Shown here piece after piece: positions 32,846 to 41,956 of a DNA stretch of 64,000 nucleotides; the stretch's first letter is position 1, and every line of letters begins with the position of its first letter. The stretch is from NCBI GenBank assembly GCA_028693235.1, contig JAQUVW010000004.1, positions 1 to 64,000 of the forward strand. Direction: 5' to 3'. Source of the stretch: Candidatus Gastranaerophilales bacterium. GTDB lineage: Bacteria > Cyanobacteriota > Vampirovibrionia > Gastranaerophilales > Gastranaerophilaceae. The position numbers and the translations under genes were made by a program. The notes under the pieces are model-generated. The model was given only the letters and a program-made list of their open reading frames with translations, ran no database searches and was not told the DNA's origin.

Positions 32846-33972
32846 CTTGCAATAGATTTAACTTCATCGGTCAAATATTTACGCAAATAGCTGTATTTAT
32901 TATAGAATTCTTCCGGATTTTCTTTAGCAGCTTTGATAGTGTCTTGTAAGCTTACGAACATTTCAGCCAGTTGCGGGTCAAACTGAGTGCCTGAACATTT
33001 TTGTATTTCGGCAATAGCGACTTCATGAGGCAAAGATTTCCGATAAGGACGAGTAGACGTCATCGCATCATAAGTATCAGCTAGAGCTATAATACGGGCA
33101 GAAATAGGAATTTCTTCACCTTTAAGCCCCAAAGGATAGCCTTTTCCGTCCCATCTTTCGTGATGGGTTTTTAGCCAATTTGCAATAATCTTCAATTTTT
33201 TTATATTCATAATCATTTTTTCACCTTGTTCAGGGTGTTTTTTCATGATTTCGAATTCTTCATCAGTAAGTTTACCGGGCTTGCACAAGATATTGTGAGG
33301 GATACCTATTTTCCCGATATCATGCAAAAGACCTGCAGTTTCAATTTCTTCTAAAACTTCATCGCTAAGGTTCATGTTATTTGCCAAAATCAATGAATAC
33401 AAAGTCACACGAAGGGAATGCCCGTTAGTATAAGAATCTTTAGCGTCAAGAGCCAAAGAAATAGACTTTATTGTTTTGTAGAAAAGTTCTTTCAAATCAC
33501 GCATTATAGTGACACGATTGCTTGAAAGCTCATATTTTTTCAAACCGTTTTTAATTGACACCTTGAGTTCTTCAGGCTCAAAAGGTTTCAAGATATATTG
33601 ATAAAGCTGGCAATCATTGATTGAAGCCACAATAATATCCGTATCTTGGTGACCGGTCAAGAGAATTTTGACGATGTCAGGATTTATTTCATTAACATGC
33701 TTTAAAAACTCAGTGCCTTCCATTTCGGGCATTTTTTGGTCACTAACGACGAGCGAAATATTTTCGCCATCATTTTTAATAATTTCGAGGGCATCTTTGC
33801 CGTTTGTAGCGGTTTTGATGTTATAAGAACCTCTCAAGGTCCTTTTTAATAATTGCAAATTATTCTCCTCGTCATCAACGAGTAAAATAGTTTGCTTGAT
33901 GCTTTCGAGGTCATTTTCGATAAGCGTATTTAGACTATGAGAAATTTCGTTCATACCAACTTTTCGCCACAC
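32842..33972 (-). CDS. Response regulator with HD-GYP phosphodiesterase domain
   Basis: Up to 376 residues; the frame can start at GTG 33972 or ATG 33954, neither with a clear ribosome-binding site. REC domain at about 27-145 with phospho-acceptor Asp78 (LVVSDQKMP) and Lys129 (YILKPFEP). HD-GYP domain at about 160-360 with His217-Asp218 (LLHDIGKIGIP) and Gly278-Tyr-Pro (GKGYPLGL). It should degrade cyclic di-GMP under phosphorelay control, linking a signal to surface or motility behaviour. No histidine kinase lies beside it. Confidence 0.9.
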   Translation of the reverse strand: MWRKVGMNEISHSLNTLIENDLESIKQTILLVDDEENNLQLLKRTLRGSYNIKTATNGKDALEIIKNDGENISLVVSDQKMPEMEGTEFLKHVNEINPDIVKILLTGHQDTDIIVASINDCQLYQYILKPFEPEELKVSIKNGLKKYELSSNRVTIMRDLKELFYKTIKSISLALDAKDSYTNGHSLRVTLYSLILANNMNLSDEVLEEIETAGLLHDIGKIGIPHNILCKPGKLTDEEFEIMKKHPEQGEKMIMNIKKLKIIANWLKTHHERWDGKGYPLGLKGEEIPISARIIALADTYDAMTSTRPYRKSLPHEVAIAEIQKCSGTQFDPQLAEMFVSLQDTIKAAKENPEEFYNKYSYLRKYLTDEVKSIAS

Positions 33973-34100
33973 TCACATTATTACGTATATAATATTTCGG
34001 ATTTTTGTAAAAGGAACTTGAGGGAAAGAACCGATTTCTTTACAAAAGTTCAAAGTAAAATTATTATAGTTTATTTTTTGCTAATTGCCAATACATTACC

Positions 34101-34129
34101 TTGATTAAATTATATTTTTTGACTAATAT
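34101..34129 (+). promoter_or_regulatory. Probable promoter of tpiA
   Basis: TTGATT (34101-34106), a 17-base spacer and TAATAT (34124-34129), 35 bases before the tpiA ATG. Near-consensus sigma-70 geometry. Confidence 0.5.
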
Positions 34130-34164
34130 CATTTTGTGACAGTACATAAAAAGAGGATAATATT

Positions 34165-34941
34165 ATGACAAGAAGACCCGTTATTGCAGGAAACTGGAAA
34201 ATGAACAAATTGCAAGCTGAAGCTGTTGAATTGGTCAACGGAGTAATGGCTGAGCTAAAAGATGAAGATAAAAACAAGTTGCCGGAAGTTGTAGTTGCAC
34301 CTACTGCTACATCTTTGCATGTTGTAGACAAAGCTCTTAAAGATTGTGGCTGTGGAAAAGTTAAACTTTCAGCACAAAATTGTTTTTATGAAACATCAGG
34401 TGCTTTCACAGGTGAAATTTCTGTAGAAATGGCAAAAGATACAGGCTGCGAATACATTATCATCGGACATAGCGAACGCCGTCAATATTTTGGTGAAACA
34501 GATGAAATGATTAACAAAAAAGCTAAGAAAATTTTATCATTAGGTTTGATTCCTATTATTTGCTGTGGCGAAACTTTGGACCAAAGAGAAGCCGGTATTA
34601 CAGATGAACATATCGCATCTCAAATCAAACTTGCATTAGCAGGATTGACAGAAGAAGAAATTGCAAAATCAATCATCGCTTATGAACCTATTTGGGCTAT
34701 AGGTACTGGCAAAACTTGTGATTCAGCTGAAGCAAATAGAGTTATTGGAATGATTAGAAACACAGTTAAATCAGTTTCTAGTGCAAAAGCAGCGGACGCT
34801 ATCAGAATTTTATACGGCGGAAGCGTAAAACCAAACACAATAGTTGAACAAATGGCTCAATCAGATATTGATGGAGCTTTGGTTGGCGGTGCAAGTTTGA
34901 AAGCTGATAGCTTTGCACAAATCGTTAAAGGTGCTATGTAA
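34165..34941 (+). CDS. tpiA: Triose-phosphate isomerase
   Basis: 258 residues, usual length. It interconverts dihydroxyacetone phosphate and glyceraldehyde 3-phosphate in glycolysis. Catalytic residues visible: Asn-x-Lys in AGNWKMNKL (about 10-12), His in IIGHSERRQYFGE, Glu in AYEPIWAIGTG, and the phosphate-binding YGGSVKP. Start preceded by AGAGGA. A strong bidirectional terminator follows. Confidence 0.97.
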   Translation: MTRRPVIAGNWKMNKLQAEAVELVNGVMAELKDEDKNKLPEVVVAPTATSLHVVDKALKDCGCGKVKLSAQNCFYETSGAFTGEISVEMAKDTGCEYIIIGHSERRQYFGETDEMINKKAKKILSLGLIPIICCGETLDQREAGITDEHIASQIKLALAGLTEEEIAKSIIAYEPIWAIGTGKTCDSAEANRVIGMIRNTVKSVSSAKAADAIRILYGGSVKPNTIVEQMAQSDIDGALVGGASLKADSFAQIVKGAM

Positions 34942-34974
34942 TTTATTTTTAAATTCATAACAACTGACAAATTT

Positions 34975-35006
34975 AAAAAGTCACCCCTAGACAGGGTGGC
35001 TTTTTT
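34975..35006. terminator. Bidirectional intrinsic terminator
   Basis: AAAAAGTCACCC, loop CTAGACA, GGGTGGCTTTTTT, between the convergent tpiA and outer-membrane protein genes. T-tracts on both strands. Confidence 0.85.
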
Positions 35007-36087
35007 ATAGCTTAAAAGAGGCGGAGAACTTAAATCTTTGCTTATCGACTTGAGATGGAGAGTGAGTATTTGCGGCATTCAATTCAAGCTCAAAATCTCT
35101 CGAATTATTTTTCCAAGGCTTGTATGTTAACCCGATTTCACCTTGGTTTGTATTTTGAGAAATGTTTTTGACAACTCTAGTCTTTAAGGATACGGATTTC
35201 GTAAGTTGCAGCTCCGGAACCAAATATATACCTGTTTCCAAGTTATCAGCGTTAGAATATTGAGATTTGGAAACAGAAGCATTCAGTTTTAGCCTGTCAA
35301 ACTTGTATTGAGCGAAAAGTCCGCCTGTATTTTTGCTGGCAGCATCATATTCATTTGAGTAAAATCCGCCACCTACTAAAAAGCTCCCGAGATTTTTAGG
35401 CAAATTAATCGAGTTAGAAGAAAGTACGGCACCGCCTGAAAGCAATTGATTAAGGGTTGAAGTGTAGGTGCCTGCTGAAAATTTAACTTTGTCACCTTGT
35501 TGAATAATTTTAGCCCCAACATCATAAGTAGTTATGTTAGAACGAATAAAATCAACAGTAACTCCGTCAAAACTTGATAGAGCTTCTTGCCCTACATAGA
35601 CAGATGTCCCTGCACCCAAATCACGTTTTAGGACTGATGAATTTATGGTTGATGGCATAAACATTAAATTTTTATAATCTTGAAAAAAGACGTTTGTAAA
35701 ATTCTTAGAATTATCCCAAAACATATTAGAGGCTTCAATGTCAGCGTATGGCGACTCTTTTTCGACTCCCAATTTGAAAATTTTATTGGAACGTTCTTCA
35801 AATTTTTCTTCGCCAGTTTGTTGATTTAGATTTAAAGTGACGGCATTTTGCTCATCAGTTTCATCAATAGAGGCATATTTTTTTGTCAAATCCCTTTTTT
35901 TGTCGGCAGGGTCTATGCCATAGCCCATATTTTGGATATCTTCTTCATTAAGAGCTGAGTCATCGGCGGAATTAAAAGAATCATTAATTTGGTTAATTTG
36001 CTCGGCAGTGTCTGAATCTACTCCCTTTGCAATTGCATTTGTTGTAGATAAAAGCAAAATTAAACTAATTAAAAACCAACGCTTCAT
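35005..36087 (-). CDS. Probable outer-membrane beta-barrel protein
   Basis: 360 residues. Signal peptide MKRWFLISLILLLSTTNAIAKG with cleavage likely after AIA. A polar linker of about 90 residues is followed by about 250 residues rich in alternating strands (VYVGQEAL, YDVGAKIIQQGDKVKFSAGTYTSTL, LNASVSKSQYS) ending in RFKFSASFKL, typical of barrel strands. No named family. Export to the outer membrane is inferred from the signal and the strand pattern. Confidence 0.65.
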   Translation of the reverse strand: MKRWFLISLILLLSTTNAIAKGVDSDTAEQINQINDSFNSADDSALNEEDIQNMGYGIDPADKKRDLTKKYASIDETDEQNAVTLNLNQQTGEEKFEERSNKIFKLGVEKESPYADIEASNMFWDNSKNFTNVFFQDYKNLMFMPSTINSSVLKRDLGAGTSVYVGQEALSSFDGVTVDFIRSNITTYDVGAKIIQQGDKVKFSAGTYTSTLNQLLSGGAVLSSNSINLPKNLGSFLVGGGFYSNEYDAASKNTGGLFAQYKFDRLKLNASVSKSQYSNADNLETGIYLVPELQLTKSVSLKTRVVKNISQNTNQGEIGLTYKPWKNNSRDFELELNAANTHSPSQVDKQRFKFSASFKL

Positions 36088-36179
36088 AATTATATTATGC
36101 CCTATTTTTTGATTAAAACAATATCCATAATATAATTCATAGAAGAAGTATAAAAATCATCAATCAGAACGAATATTTT

Positions 36180-36785
36180 ATGAAAAACAAAGAAATACAG
36201 CTTAATATCGCAAATTATTGGCAAATTCAATTTATATTGGAAGATTTGAGCACCCAATTTCCAAAAAATGAACTAAAAGAGAAGATGGAATTTGATAAAC
36301 TAATCGCTAAAAAGAAACTTGTTCCATATGTCGCAACGTATGGCGATGATATTGTAGGATACGTTATTTTTGCACAAACGGACAACAAAGATTTTTTGTG
36401 GCTTGATTACTTTGCTGTATTAAAAAAATATCATTCACATGGATTTGGGGCGAAAATACTTGAAAAAATGAGTAAAATTGAAAGCGAAAAAAAGGGCGTT
36501 TTCTTCGAAATAGAAATCCCGACAAGTGAAGCCCCTCATACGATAAGACGTCTTAATTTTTATAAAAGACAAAATGCAGAGATTATGGATTTCAAATACC
36601 TGTATCCGACTCAAGAGGATTTTATTGAAATGAAACTTTGTTTTCTTCCTTTCAGCTCAAAACTTCCCGATAAAAAAGCATCATTTAATGTAATAAAAAA
36701 TGTTTTTTCAAATATTCACGCAAACCTTTTTCATCTTCAAAGGATTATTGAAAAAATGGAAGAAATAAATGCCCTAAAGCCTTGA
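36180..36785 (+). CDS. GNAT-family N-acetyltransferase
   Basis: 201 residues. The fold is seen in YVATYGDDIVGYVIFAQ (beta strands 2-3), LWLDYFAVLKKYHSHGFGAKILEKM (strand 4 with the acetyl-CoA loop, here HSHGFGA instead of the usual Q/RxxGxG/A) and LNFYKRQNAEIM (the strand-helix near the C-terminus). Substrate unknown. A 45-residue helical tail follows the domain. Convergent with the YkgJ-type gene, with one base between stops. Confidence 0.78.
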   Translation: MKNKEIQLNIANYWQIQFILEDLSTQFPKNELKEKMEFDKLIAKKKLVPYVATYGDDIVGYVIFAQTDNKDFLWLDYFAVLKKYHSHGFGAKILEKMSKIESEKKGVFFEIEIPTSEAPHTIRRLNFYKRQNAEIMDFKYLYPTQEDFIEMKLCFLPFSSKLPDKKASFNVIKNVFSNIHANLFHLQRIIEKMEEINALKP

Positions 36786-36786
36786 T

Positions 36787-37374
36787 TTACCAGAAATCGG
36801 CACCGTATTTTTTCCAAGGAAGAATTTTTTCTTCTATGCGTTTTTTCAACTCTGAAACGGTCTGTCCGTCAGCCGTCACAACTTCATCGTCTTTAGAGAA
36901 AGACAATTCATACAAAAGTTCTTTAAGACCTCTTACAAGCTTTTTTGCCCGTTCTTTTTGTTCAAACTGCCACCCCTTATACCCACAGGATTGGGGAGTA
37001 ACAGACCAAGCATTTTTAGGATAAATTTTGCATTCCTCCTCACGATTTTGATAAATACTGCAAGTGTTTTGAGAGGAAAGGTGCATGCAATAGTAGAAAT
37101 AGATCTGCTTAGTGTCATTATTTTCATCATTTAAGACGTAATTTTTTAACGCCTCAAAAAAGCCCTCATCAACTGATTTTGCGAGCTCATCTGATTCATA
37201 AGGCATATATTTTTGAATAAAATCTTTTGCAAAGGCATTGCCACTTTCAGCCTGTTTTTTAAATTCATCAAAAGAAGCTTTCATAGCAATTAATTTGCAG
37301 CATTTTCCGCATTTCAAGCAAAGCAACGAATCTTCATCAGGTTCATACATATCAATCATTTTATCCATTGTCAC
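36787..37374 (-). CDS. YkgJ-family cysteine cluster protein
   Basis: 195 residues. The zinc- or iron-binding cysteine pattern is visible: CLKCGKCCKL near residue 20, then YYCMHL, NTCSIYQNREEECKIYPK and SCGYKG. This is the YkgJ/UPF0153 pattern (CxxCxxCC ... C ... CxxY ... C). Family function is poorly known, with metal binding likely. The initiating ATG at 37372-37374 is followed closely by two other Met codons, so the exact start is uncertain. Confidence 0.82.
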   Translation of the reverse strand: MTMDKMIDMYEPDEDSLLCLKCGKCCKLIAMKASFDEFKKQAESGNAFAKDFIQKYMPYESDELAKSVDEGFFEALKNYVLNDENNDTKQIYFYYCMHLSSQNTCSIYQNREEECKIYPKNAWSVTPQSCGYKGWQFEQKERAKKLVRGLKELLYELSFSKDDEVVTADGQTVSELKKRIEEKILPWKKYGADFW

Positions 37375-37613
37375 ATTATAAATTAAGATAAAAAAATAAT
37401 CAAAAATATAAAAAATAAACTTTACAATAACCTAAAATTATGCAAAAATTAGCATTGGCTATAAAAATTAGATAAATATTCTATACAATATTAAGAAATC
37501 GTTACATATTCCATAATAGCTAAAGCTATTTATAATAAAAGGATTGCCCTTATACTATAAAAACAATTTATAAAAAATAGTATATATTTACAGGTTTACT
37601 AGCAAAAAAAAAT

Positions 37614-37643
37614 TTGCCAAGGGTTTTATACGAAAGATACAAT
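37614..37643 (+). promoter_or_regulatory. Possible promoter in the 311-base gap before 37686
   Basis: TTGCCA (37614-37619), an 18-base spacer, TACAAT (37638-37643). The rest of the gap 37375-37685 is very AT-rich and holds only a small inverted repeat (AATAGCT, AA, AGCTATT); no gene is seen. Confidence 0.35.
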
Positions 37644-37685
37644 TAACGATTTATGAATGAAAGATAAACACGGAGAAAATTTAAT

Positions 37686-38036
37686 ATGTCAGAAATTAAT
37701 AACATGCCTAATATAGGCACAAAGGTTGATGCTATTCAGCCTAAAAAAATCGAACAACCGGAAGTTAAACCTCAACCGGAAGAAACTCAAGCGGAATGTC
37801 CTAATTGCGATATACCGGCTGGTTTGGGAGTTGCAGGACAGTCACAAGTTAAGCAACCTGAAAATATCTTAACTGATATTGATTTTGCAAAAAAGCACCC
37901 TGAATTGGTAGAAAAAGCAGACAAATACTTTGATATAACATTGAATGGATTGTTAGCAAAAGGTGAGCCTGACGCTTACGAAAAGGCATGCCAGTTAACA
38001 AAAGCTTTTACAGAAGAATTTGCCCAACAAGGTTAA
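37686..38036 (+). CDS. Hypothetical protein with proline-rich N-terminus
   Basis: 116 residues. Residues 1-60 are disordered and rich in Pro, Glu and Lys, with one CPNC pair (ECPNCDIPAG). Residues 62-112 look like a small helical domain (FAKKHPELVEKADKYFDITLNGLLAKG, YEKACQLTKAFTEEF). No family recognised; probably lineage-specific. GGAG precedes the ATG and a terminator follows at once, so it is monocistronic. Confidence 0.65.
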   Translation: MSEINNMPNIGTKVDAIQPKKIEQPEVKPQPEETQAECPNCDIPAGLGVAGQSQVKQPENILTDIDFAKKHPELVEKADKYFDITLNGLLAKGEPDAYEKACQLTKAFTEEFAQQG

Positions 38037-38053
38037 GTTATAAAAATCAAAAG

Positions 38054-38089
38054 AAATAGCGAAGACAGCAATGTTCTCGCTATTTTTTT
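38054..38089 (+). terminator. Intrinsic terminator
   Basis: AAATAGCGA pairs with TCGCTATTT, followed by TTTT; 18 bases after the stop of the hypothetical gene. Confidence 0.8.
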
Positions 38090-38211
38090 GTGAGAAATTA
38101 ATTAGGATAACAAATTTTCGGATAAGAAACTCAAATATGTAAAAATCTTGCTAAGATGGCGAACTGGTGTTAATATAATTGAGCATTTAAATAGAGGATA
38201 TTGCACTTAAT

Positions 38212-38985
38212 ATGACATTAAATAAACCTACAGAAGCTAAAGACCGAATAATCTTAGCATTAGATGTTGACACACTTGAAGAAGTTGAAAAATACACAGT
38301 TATGCTGAAAGACTATGTAGGCTACTTTAAAGTCGGATTGCAGCTTTATACTTCTTGCGGCTACAAGGCGATTGAACTTATAAAAGAGCATGGTGGTAAA
38401 GTCTATTTCGATGGAAAATTCCATGATATTCCTAATACTGTCGCAAAAGCCAGCGTAAACCTCTTAAAAAGAGGCATAGATTTTTTCAATATAAATGCAA
38501 GCGGTGGCTCAAAAATGATTTCAACCACCGTTAAATTATGTCGAGAAACAGCCAAAAAGCTTGATTTGCCGGTTCCTACGATTTTAGGCGTGACATTGCT
38601 ATCTAGTTTTGGACAAAGAACGCTTACTGAAGAATTAAATGTTAATGAAAATATAGATGAATATGTTACTCATATTGCAAAAATAGCCAAAGAAGCGGGC
38701 ATAAGCGGGGTAATTGCATCTGCAACAGAAGCTAAAAGAATTCGTCAAGAAATAGGCGAAGATTTTATGATAATGTGCCCTGCGATAAGACCGACTTGGT
38801 CAGTTGTAAATGACCAAATCAGAGTTGTTTCACCCTCTGATGCAATTGAAGCGGGGGTCGATTATATGGTTATAGGAAGACCAATCACCTCAGCTGATGA
38901 CCCTGTTGCTGCTGCAAAATTGATTATTAACGAAATAGAAGAAGCACTTGCTCAAAAAGAAGCAAATGAAAAAGAAACTATTTAG
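38212..38985 (+). CDS. pyrF: Orotidine 5'-phosphate decarboxylase
   Basis: 257 residues. It makes UMP from OMP, the last step of pyrimidine synthesis. ILALDVDTLEEV opens the barrel. The catalytic motif is DGKFHDIPNT near residue 67, and the phosphate-binding end is DYMVIGRPIT with the preceding CPAIRP. The signature follows the shorter group I bacterial enzyme. It lies 9 bases before ald, so the two may share a transcript. The last 15 residues are a polar extension. Confidence 0.95.
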   Translation: MTLNKPTEAKDRIILALDVDTLEEVEKYTVMLKDYVGYFKVGLQLYTSCGYKAIELIKEHGGKVYFDGKFHDIPNTVAKASVNLLKRGIDFFNINASGGSKMISTTVKLCRETAKKLDLPVPTILGVTLLSSFGQRTLTEELNVNENIDEYVTHIAKIAKEAGISGVIASATEAKRIRQEIGEDFMIMCPAIRPTWSVVNDQIRVVSPSDAIEAGVDYMVIGRPITSADDPVAAAKLIINEIEEALAQKEANEKETI

Positions 38986-38994
38986 GAGAATTTT

Positions 38995-40116
38995 ATGAGA
39001 ATAGGTGTTCCCAAAGAAATAAAAAGCGGTGAATACCGTGTAGCCTTGGTGCCTGCAAATGTCCAGGCTTTAGTTCAAAACGGACATGAAGTTTTTGTAG
39101 AAAAAAATGCAGGAATAAATTCTGATTTTGATGATGAGTTATACAAAAGTCAAGGTGCTGTAATTCTTGATTCAGGGGCAGATGTTTATAAAGCATCTGA
39201 CTTAATTATAAAAGTTCAAGAGCCACAACCCAGTGAATACGGATATTTGCAAGAACATCAAATACTATTTACCTATTTGCATCTTGCAACGGATAAAGAA
39301 CTTACAAATATTTTGTTAAAGAAAAAGATTACGGCAATAGCCTATGAAACAATAGAAACATCAGACGGAAGCCTTCCATTGTTAGTACCGATGAGCGAAG
39401 TTGCAGGTAAAATGTCTGTTCAAATCGGAGCTAATTTGCTTGAAAAGCAAAATGGCGGAGCTGGTGTGTTGGTAGGTGGAGTTGCAGGAGTCCCACCCGC
39501 TAAGATAGTTATAGTAGGAGCAGGAGTAGTCGGTGTTAATGCGGCACGAGTCGCTGTAGGGCTCGGAGCTGATGTTAGAATGTTAGATTCTAATATAACA
39601 AAACTCCGTTATGTAGAGCGAATTTTCGGGGCTAATGTCAAGACTTATATGTCTAACGAATATAATTTAACAAACCAAATAAAAAAAGCTAACATTGTTA
39701 TCGGGGCGGTTTTGGTTCCCGGGAACAAAACGCCGAAGATTGTTTCGGAAAAAATGGTAAAAGAAATGAAGAAGGGCTCTGTAATTGTAGATGTAGCGAT
39801 AGACCAAGGCGGCTGCGTCGAAACGATGGACAGAATAACTTCTCATACAAATCCGACATTTGAAAAATACGGTGTAATTCACTATAGCGTCGCCAATATC
39901 GCAGGAGCTGTATCAAAAACATCAACTGTTGCTTTGACAAACGCTACCCAAAGTTATTTGTTGAACCTTGCAGATTTAGGATTGATAGAGTCTGCTAAAA
40001 AGTCACCATCATTGGCTAAAGGTATAAATACTTATGAAGGGAAAGTGACTAATAAGGCGGTGGCAGAAGCTTTAGGGCTAAAATATTCTGAAATTTCTAT
40101 GCAAATCGGTTTTTAA
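38995..40116 (+). CDS. ald: Alanine dehydrogenase
   Basis: 373 residues, standard length. NAD-dependent interconversion of L-alanine and pyruvate plus ammonia. N-terminal catalytic domain: RIGVPKEIKSGEYRVALVP, KVQEPQPSEY with its substrate Lys, and the YLHLATD His. The Rossmann fold is at VVIVGAGVVGVNAARVA (about 170-185). The C-terminal signature is NIAGAVSKTSTVALTNAT. AGGAG precedes the ATG. Consistent with an amino-acid-fermenting lifestyle. Confidence 0.96.
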   Translation: MRIGVPKEIKSGEYRVALVPANVQALVQNGHEVFVEKNAGINSDFDDELYKSQGAVILDSGADVYKASDLIIKVQEPQPSEYGYLQEHQILFTYLHLATDKELTNILLKKKITAIAYETIETSDGSLPLLVPMSEVAGKMSVQIGANLLEKQNGGAGVLVGGVAGVPPAKIVIVGAGVVGVNAARVAVGLGADVRMLDSNITKLRYVERIFGANVKTYMSNEYNLTNQIKKANIVIGAVLVPGNKTPKIVSEKMVKEMKKGSVIVDVAIDQGGCVETMDRITSHTNPTFEKYGVIHYSVANIAGAVSKTSTVALTNATQSYLLNLADLGLIESAKKSPSLAKGINTYEGKVTNKAVAEALGLKYSEISMQIGF

Positions 40117-40117
40117 A

Positions 40118-40858
40118 TTATTTCGCAATGCTTAAATATTTTCTGAAAGCTTTACCTGATTCTAAAGTTTGAAATGCCGCAATTATGGCTTTTTCAATAG
40201 ATGGAGCAATTTTTGTCGCATAAAACATTAATGCCATATTTAGAGCAATCGCATTAAATTTTGCATCTTTTGTTTTGCAAGACAATATATCTTTTGCCAA
40301 ATTTGCGTTGTAAAGAGGCGTTGCCCCTGTAAGTTTTTTTGCTTCTACTTGCTCTATCGTGTAGTCGGTCGGGTTAATTACGTAGTTTGAGATTTTACCA
40401 TCTCGTAACTCAAATATTTGAGTGCCGGAAGTGACAGAAACCTCATCGAAAAGAGGGTCTATTGAGCAAGCTATGATTGCATTTTTGACGTTTTTATTTT
40501 TAAGTTCAAACATATATTGCATAGCGAATTCTGTAGAATTGAGCCCTATAAAATAAGAGAAATCCGAACCGAGAGTCAATATAGGGCACAAGTTTTCAAG
40601 AACGAGTTGAGGTTCAGCTTCAATAAACGCTATCCCATTCTTTGCGAGATATTTTTCAACGTCAGAAATATTGTTTGCAATTTTTACATTTACAAAATCC
40701 AAAAAATGACCTGCATTACATTTTTTCAACCCGTTGAAATCTGTATGTTTAATAATTTGAAGCCCGACAGAAGAAGCGGCAATAGCTGCCAAAGTCGAAA
40801 TATTAATGGCATTGGGGCTCAAGCCACCACCACCTGTCACATAAAGAACCTTATTCAT
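40118..40858 (-). CDS. Truncated TrpD-like (anthranilate phosphoribosyltransferase family) protein
   Basis: 246 residues, against about 340 in TrpD. TGGGGLSPNAINISTLAAIAASSVG corresponds to the phosphoribosyl-pyrophosphate loop region of family 3 glycosyl transferases (TGGxG...N.ST). PTDYTIEQVEAKKLTGATPLYNANLAKDIL and NAIALNMALMFY match the C-terminal part (GG...ENA...LNA). The N-terminal helical domain of TrpD is missing and the loop is altered. It may be a TrpD paralogue with another substrate. No other tryptophan genes are near. Convergent with ald. Confidence 0.65.
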   Translation of the reverse strand: MNKVLYVTGGGGLSPNAINISTLAAIAASSVGLQIIKHTDFNGLKKCNAGHFLDFVNVKIANNISDVEKYLAKNGIAFIEAEPQLVLENLCPILTLGSDFSYFIGLNSTEFAMQYMFELKNKNVKNAIIACSIDPLFDEVSVTSGTQIFELRDGKISNYVINPTDYTIEQVEAKKLTGATPLYNANLAKDILSCKTKDAKFNAIALNMALMFYATKIAPSIEKAIIAAFQTLESGKAFRKYLSIAK

Positions 40859-41019
40859 AAGGTAATTATTTCACATATTCAAAGAACCTGCAATCATGCA
40901 TGTTTACGAATATATTTACATATTGTAACAATCATAATAAAAAGGCAATTTTCGCTCTCCGAATTTGTTTATATTAATACAAGGGGATTTTAAAAACTTA
41001 ATTATTGGGGGAACATATT

Positions 41020-41265
41020 ATGGCAGTAGGACCAAAGGATTCAATAGACAGATTACTTGTAAAGAAGTATCAAGCAGAAAAAGTTGATAATCCGACAATG
41101 ACAAAATTAATTGATTCACAAAAAATGTTGGAAACAATGAATGATTACGCTTTAATGCACAGAAATATGCTTGCATTGAACGATACTTTACAAAAAGCAT
41201 GTGCAGCTATAAATTCAAAAACAGCAGTTTATAAAACAAGAAAAAGAGTTTCAGCAGCTAGCTAA
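41020..41265 (+). CDS. Small hypothetical protein
   Basis: 81 residues from the ATG at 41020, after GGGGGAAC. Helical: DRLLVKKYQAEKV, MTKLIDSQKMLETMNDYALMHRNMLALNDTLQKACAAI, ending basic (TRKRVSAAS). No family recognised; possibly lineage-specific. Its promoter region also carries the start of the divergent TrpD-like gene. Confidence 0.6.
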   Translation: MAVGPKDSIDRLLVKKYQAEKVDNPTMTKLIDSQKMLETMNDYALMHRNMLALNDTLQKACAAINSKTAVYKTRKRVSAAS

Positions 41266-41334
41266 TTAAAGTAATAACTGGATTTAAAATTATATTTGAT
41301 TTACGATACAAAACGGAAAAAAGGAAGTATCGTA

Positions 41335-41904
41335 ATGAAAAAAATAATACTCGCATCGACCTCTCCAAGACGCCAAGACCTTTTAGCAGGTTTGGGTTTG
41401 GTTTTTGAATGTATTTCCCCCTCTTTTGAAGAAAACATTCTTAAAGAAAATTTCAGCTACGAAGACATTGAGCAAACTGCCCTCGGGAAAGCTCGCTCAG
41501 TTGCAATAGAAACAAAAGACTCCGCTCTGATAATCAGTGCGGATACAGTTGTAATTGAAAACAATTTTGTTTTAGGAAAACCAAAAGACAAAACAGAAGC
41601 ATTTAAAATGCTTAATCAATTAAGCGGAAAAACACATACAGTAGTAACAGCAATAGCGGTGGTTGATACGGATAAAAAAAGAGAAATTCTTGAGTCAACT
41701 ACAAGCTTTGTAACATTTAAAAATCTTTCAAATGAGCTTATAAATTATTATGTTGAAGAATATTCACCTCTTGATAAGGCAGGAGCTTACGGTATTCAGG
41801 AATTACCTGATGGCTTTGTTGAAAAAATCGAGGGCGATTTTGATAATATAATGGGGCTTCCGACAAAAACCTTAATAAAAATGCTTACAACTATAAATAA
41901 TTAA
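41335..41904 (+). CDS. maf: Maf family nucleoside triphosphate pyrophosphatase
   Basis: 189 residues from the ATG at 41335, after AAGGAAG; a frame to 41296 is open but without a site. It hydrolyses non-canonical or modified nucleotides (dTTP/UTP-type group) to monophosphates. Motifs: ASTSPRRQDLLAGLGL, then ISADTVVIENNFVLGKPKD, SGKTHTVVTAIAV and a final GAYGIQELPDGFVEKIEGDFDNIMGLP. Followed within 53 bases by apt. Confidence 0.93.
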   Translation: MKKIILASTSPRRQDLLAGLGLVFECISPSFEENILKENFSYEDIEQTALGKARSVAIETKDSALIISADTVVIENNFVLGKPKDKTEAFKMLNQLSGKTHTVVTAIAVVDTDKKREILESTTSFVTFKNLSNELINYYVEEYSPLDKAGAYGIQELPDGFVEKIEGDFDNIMGLPTKTLIKMLTTINN

Positions 41905-41956
41905 CCCCGTTTATAGTAATATATTTGTATATGAAAACATTGATGGAGAAAAAGTA

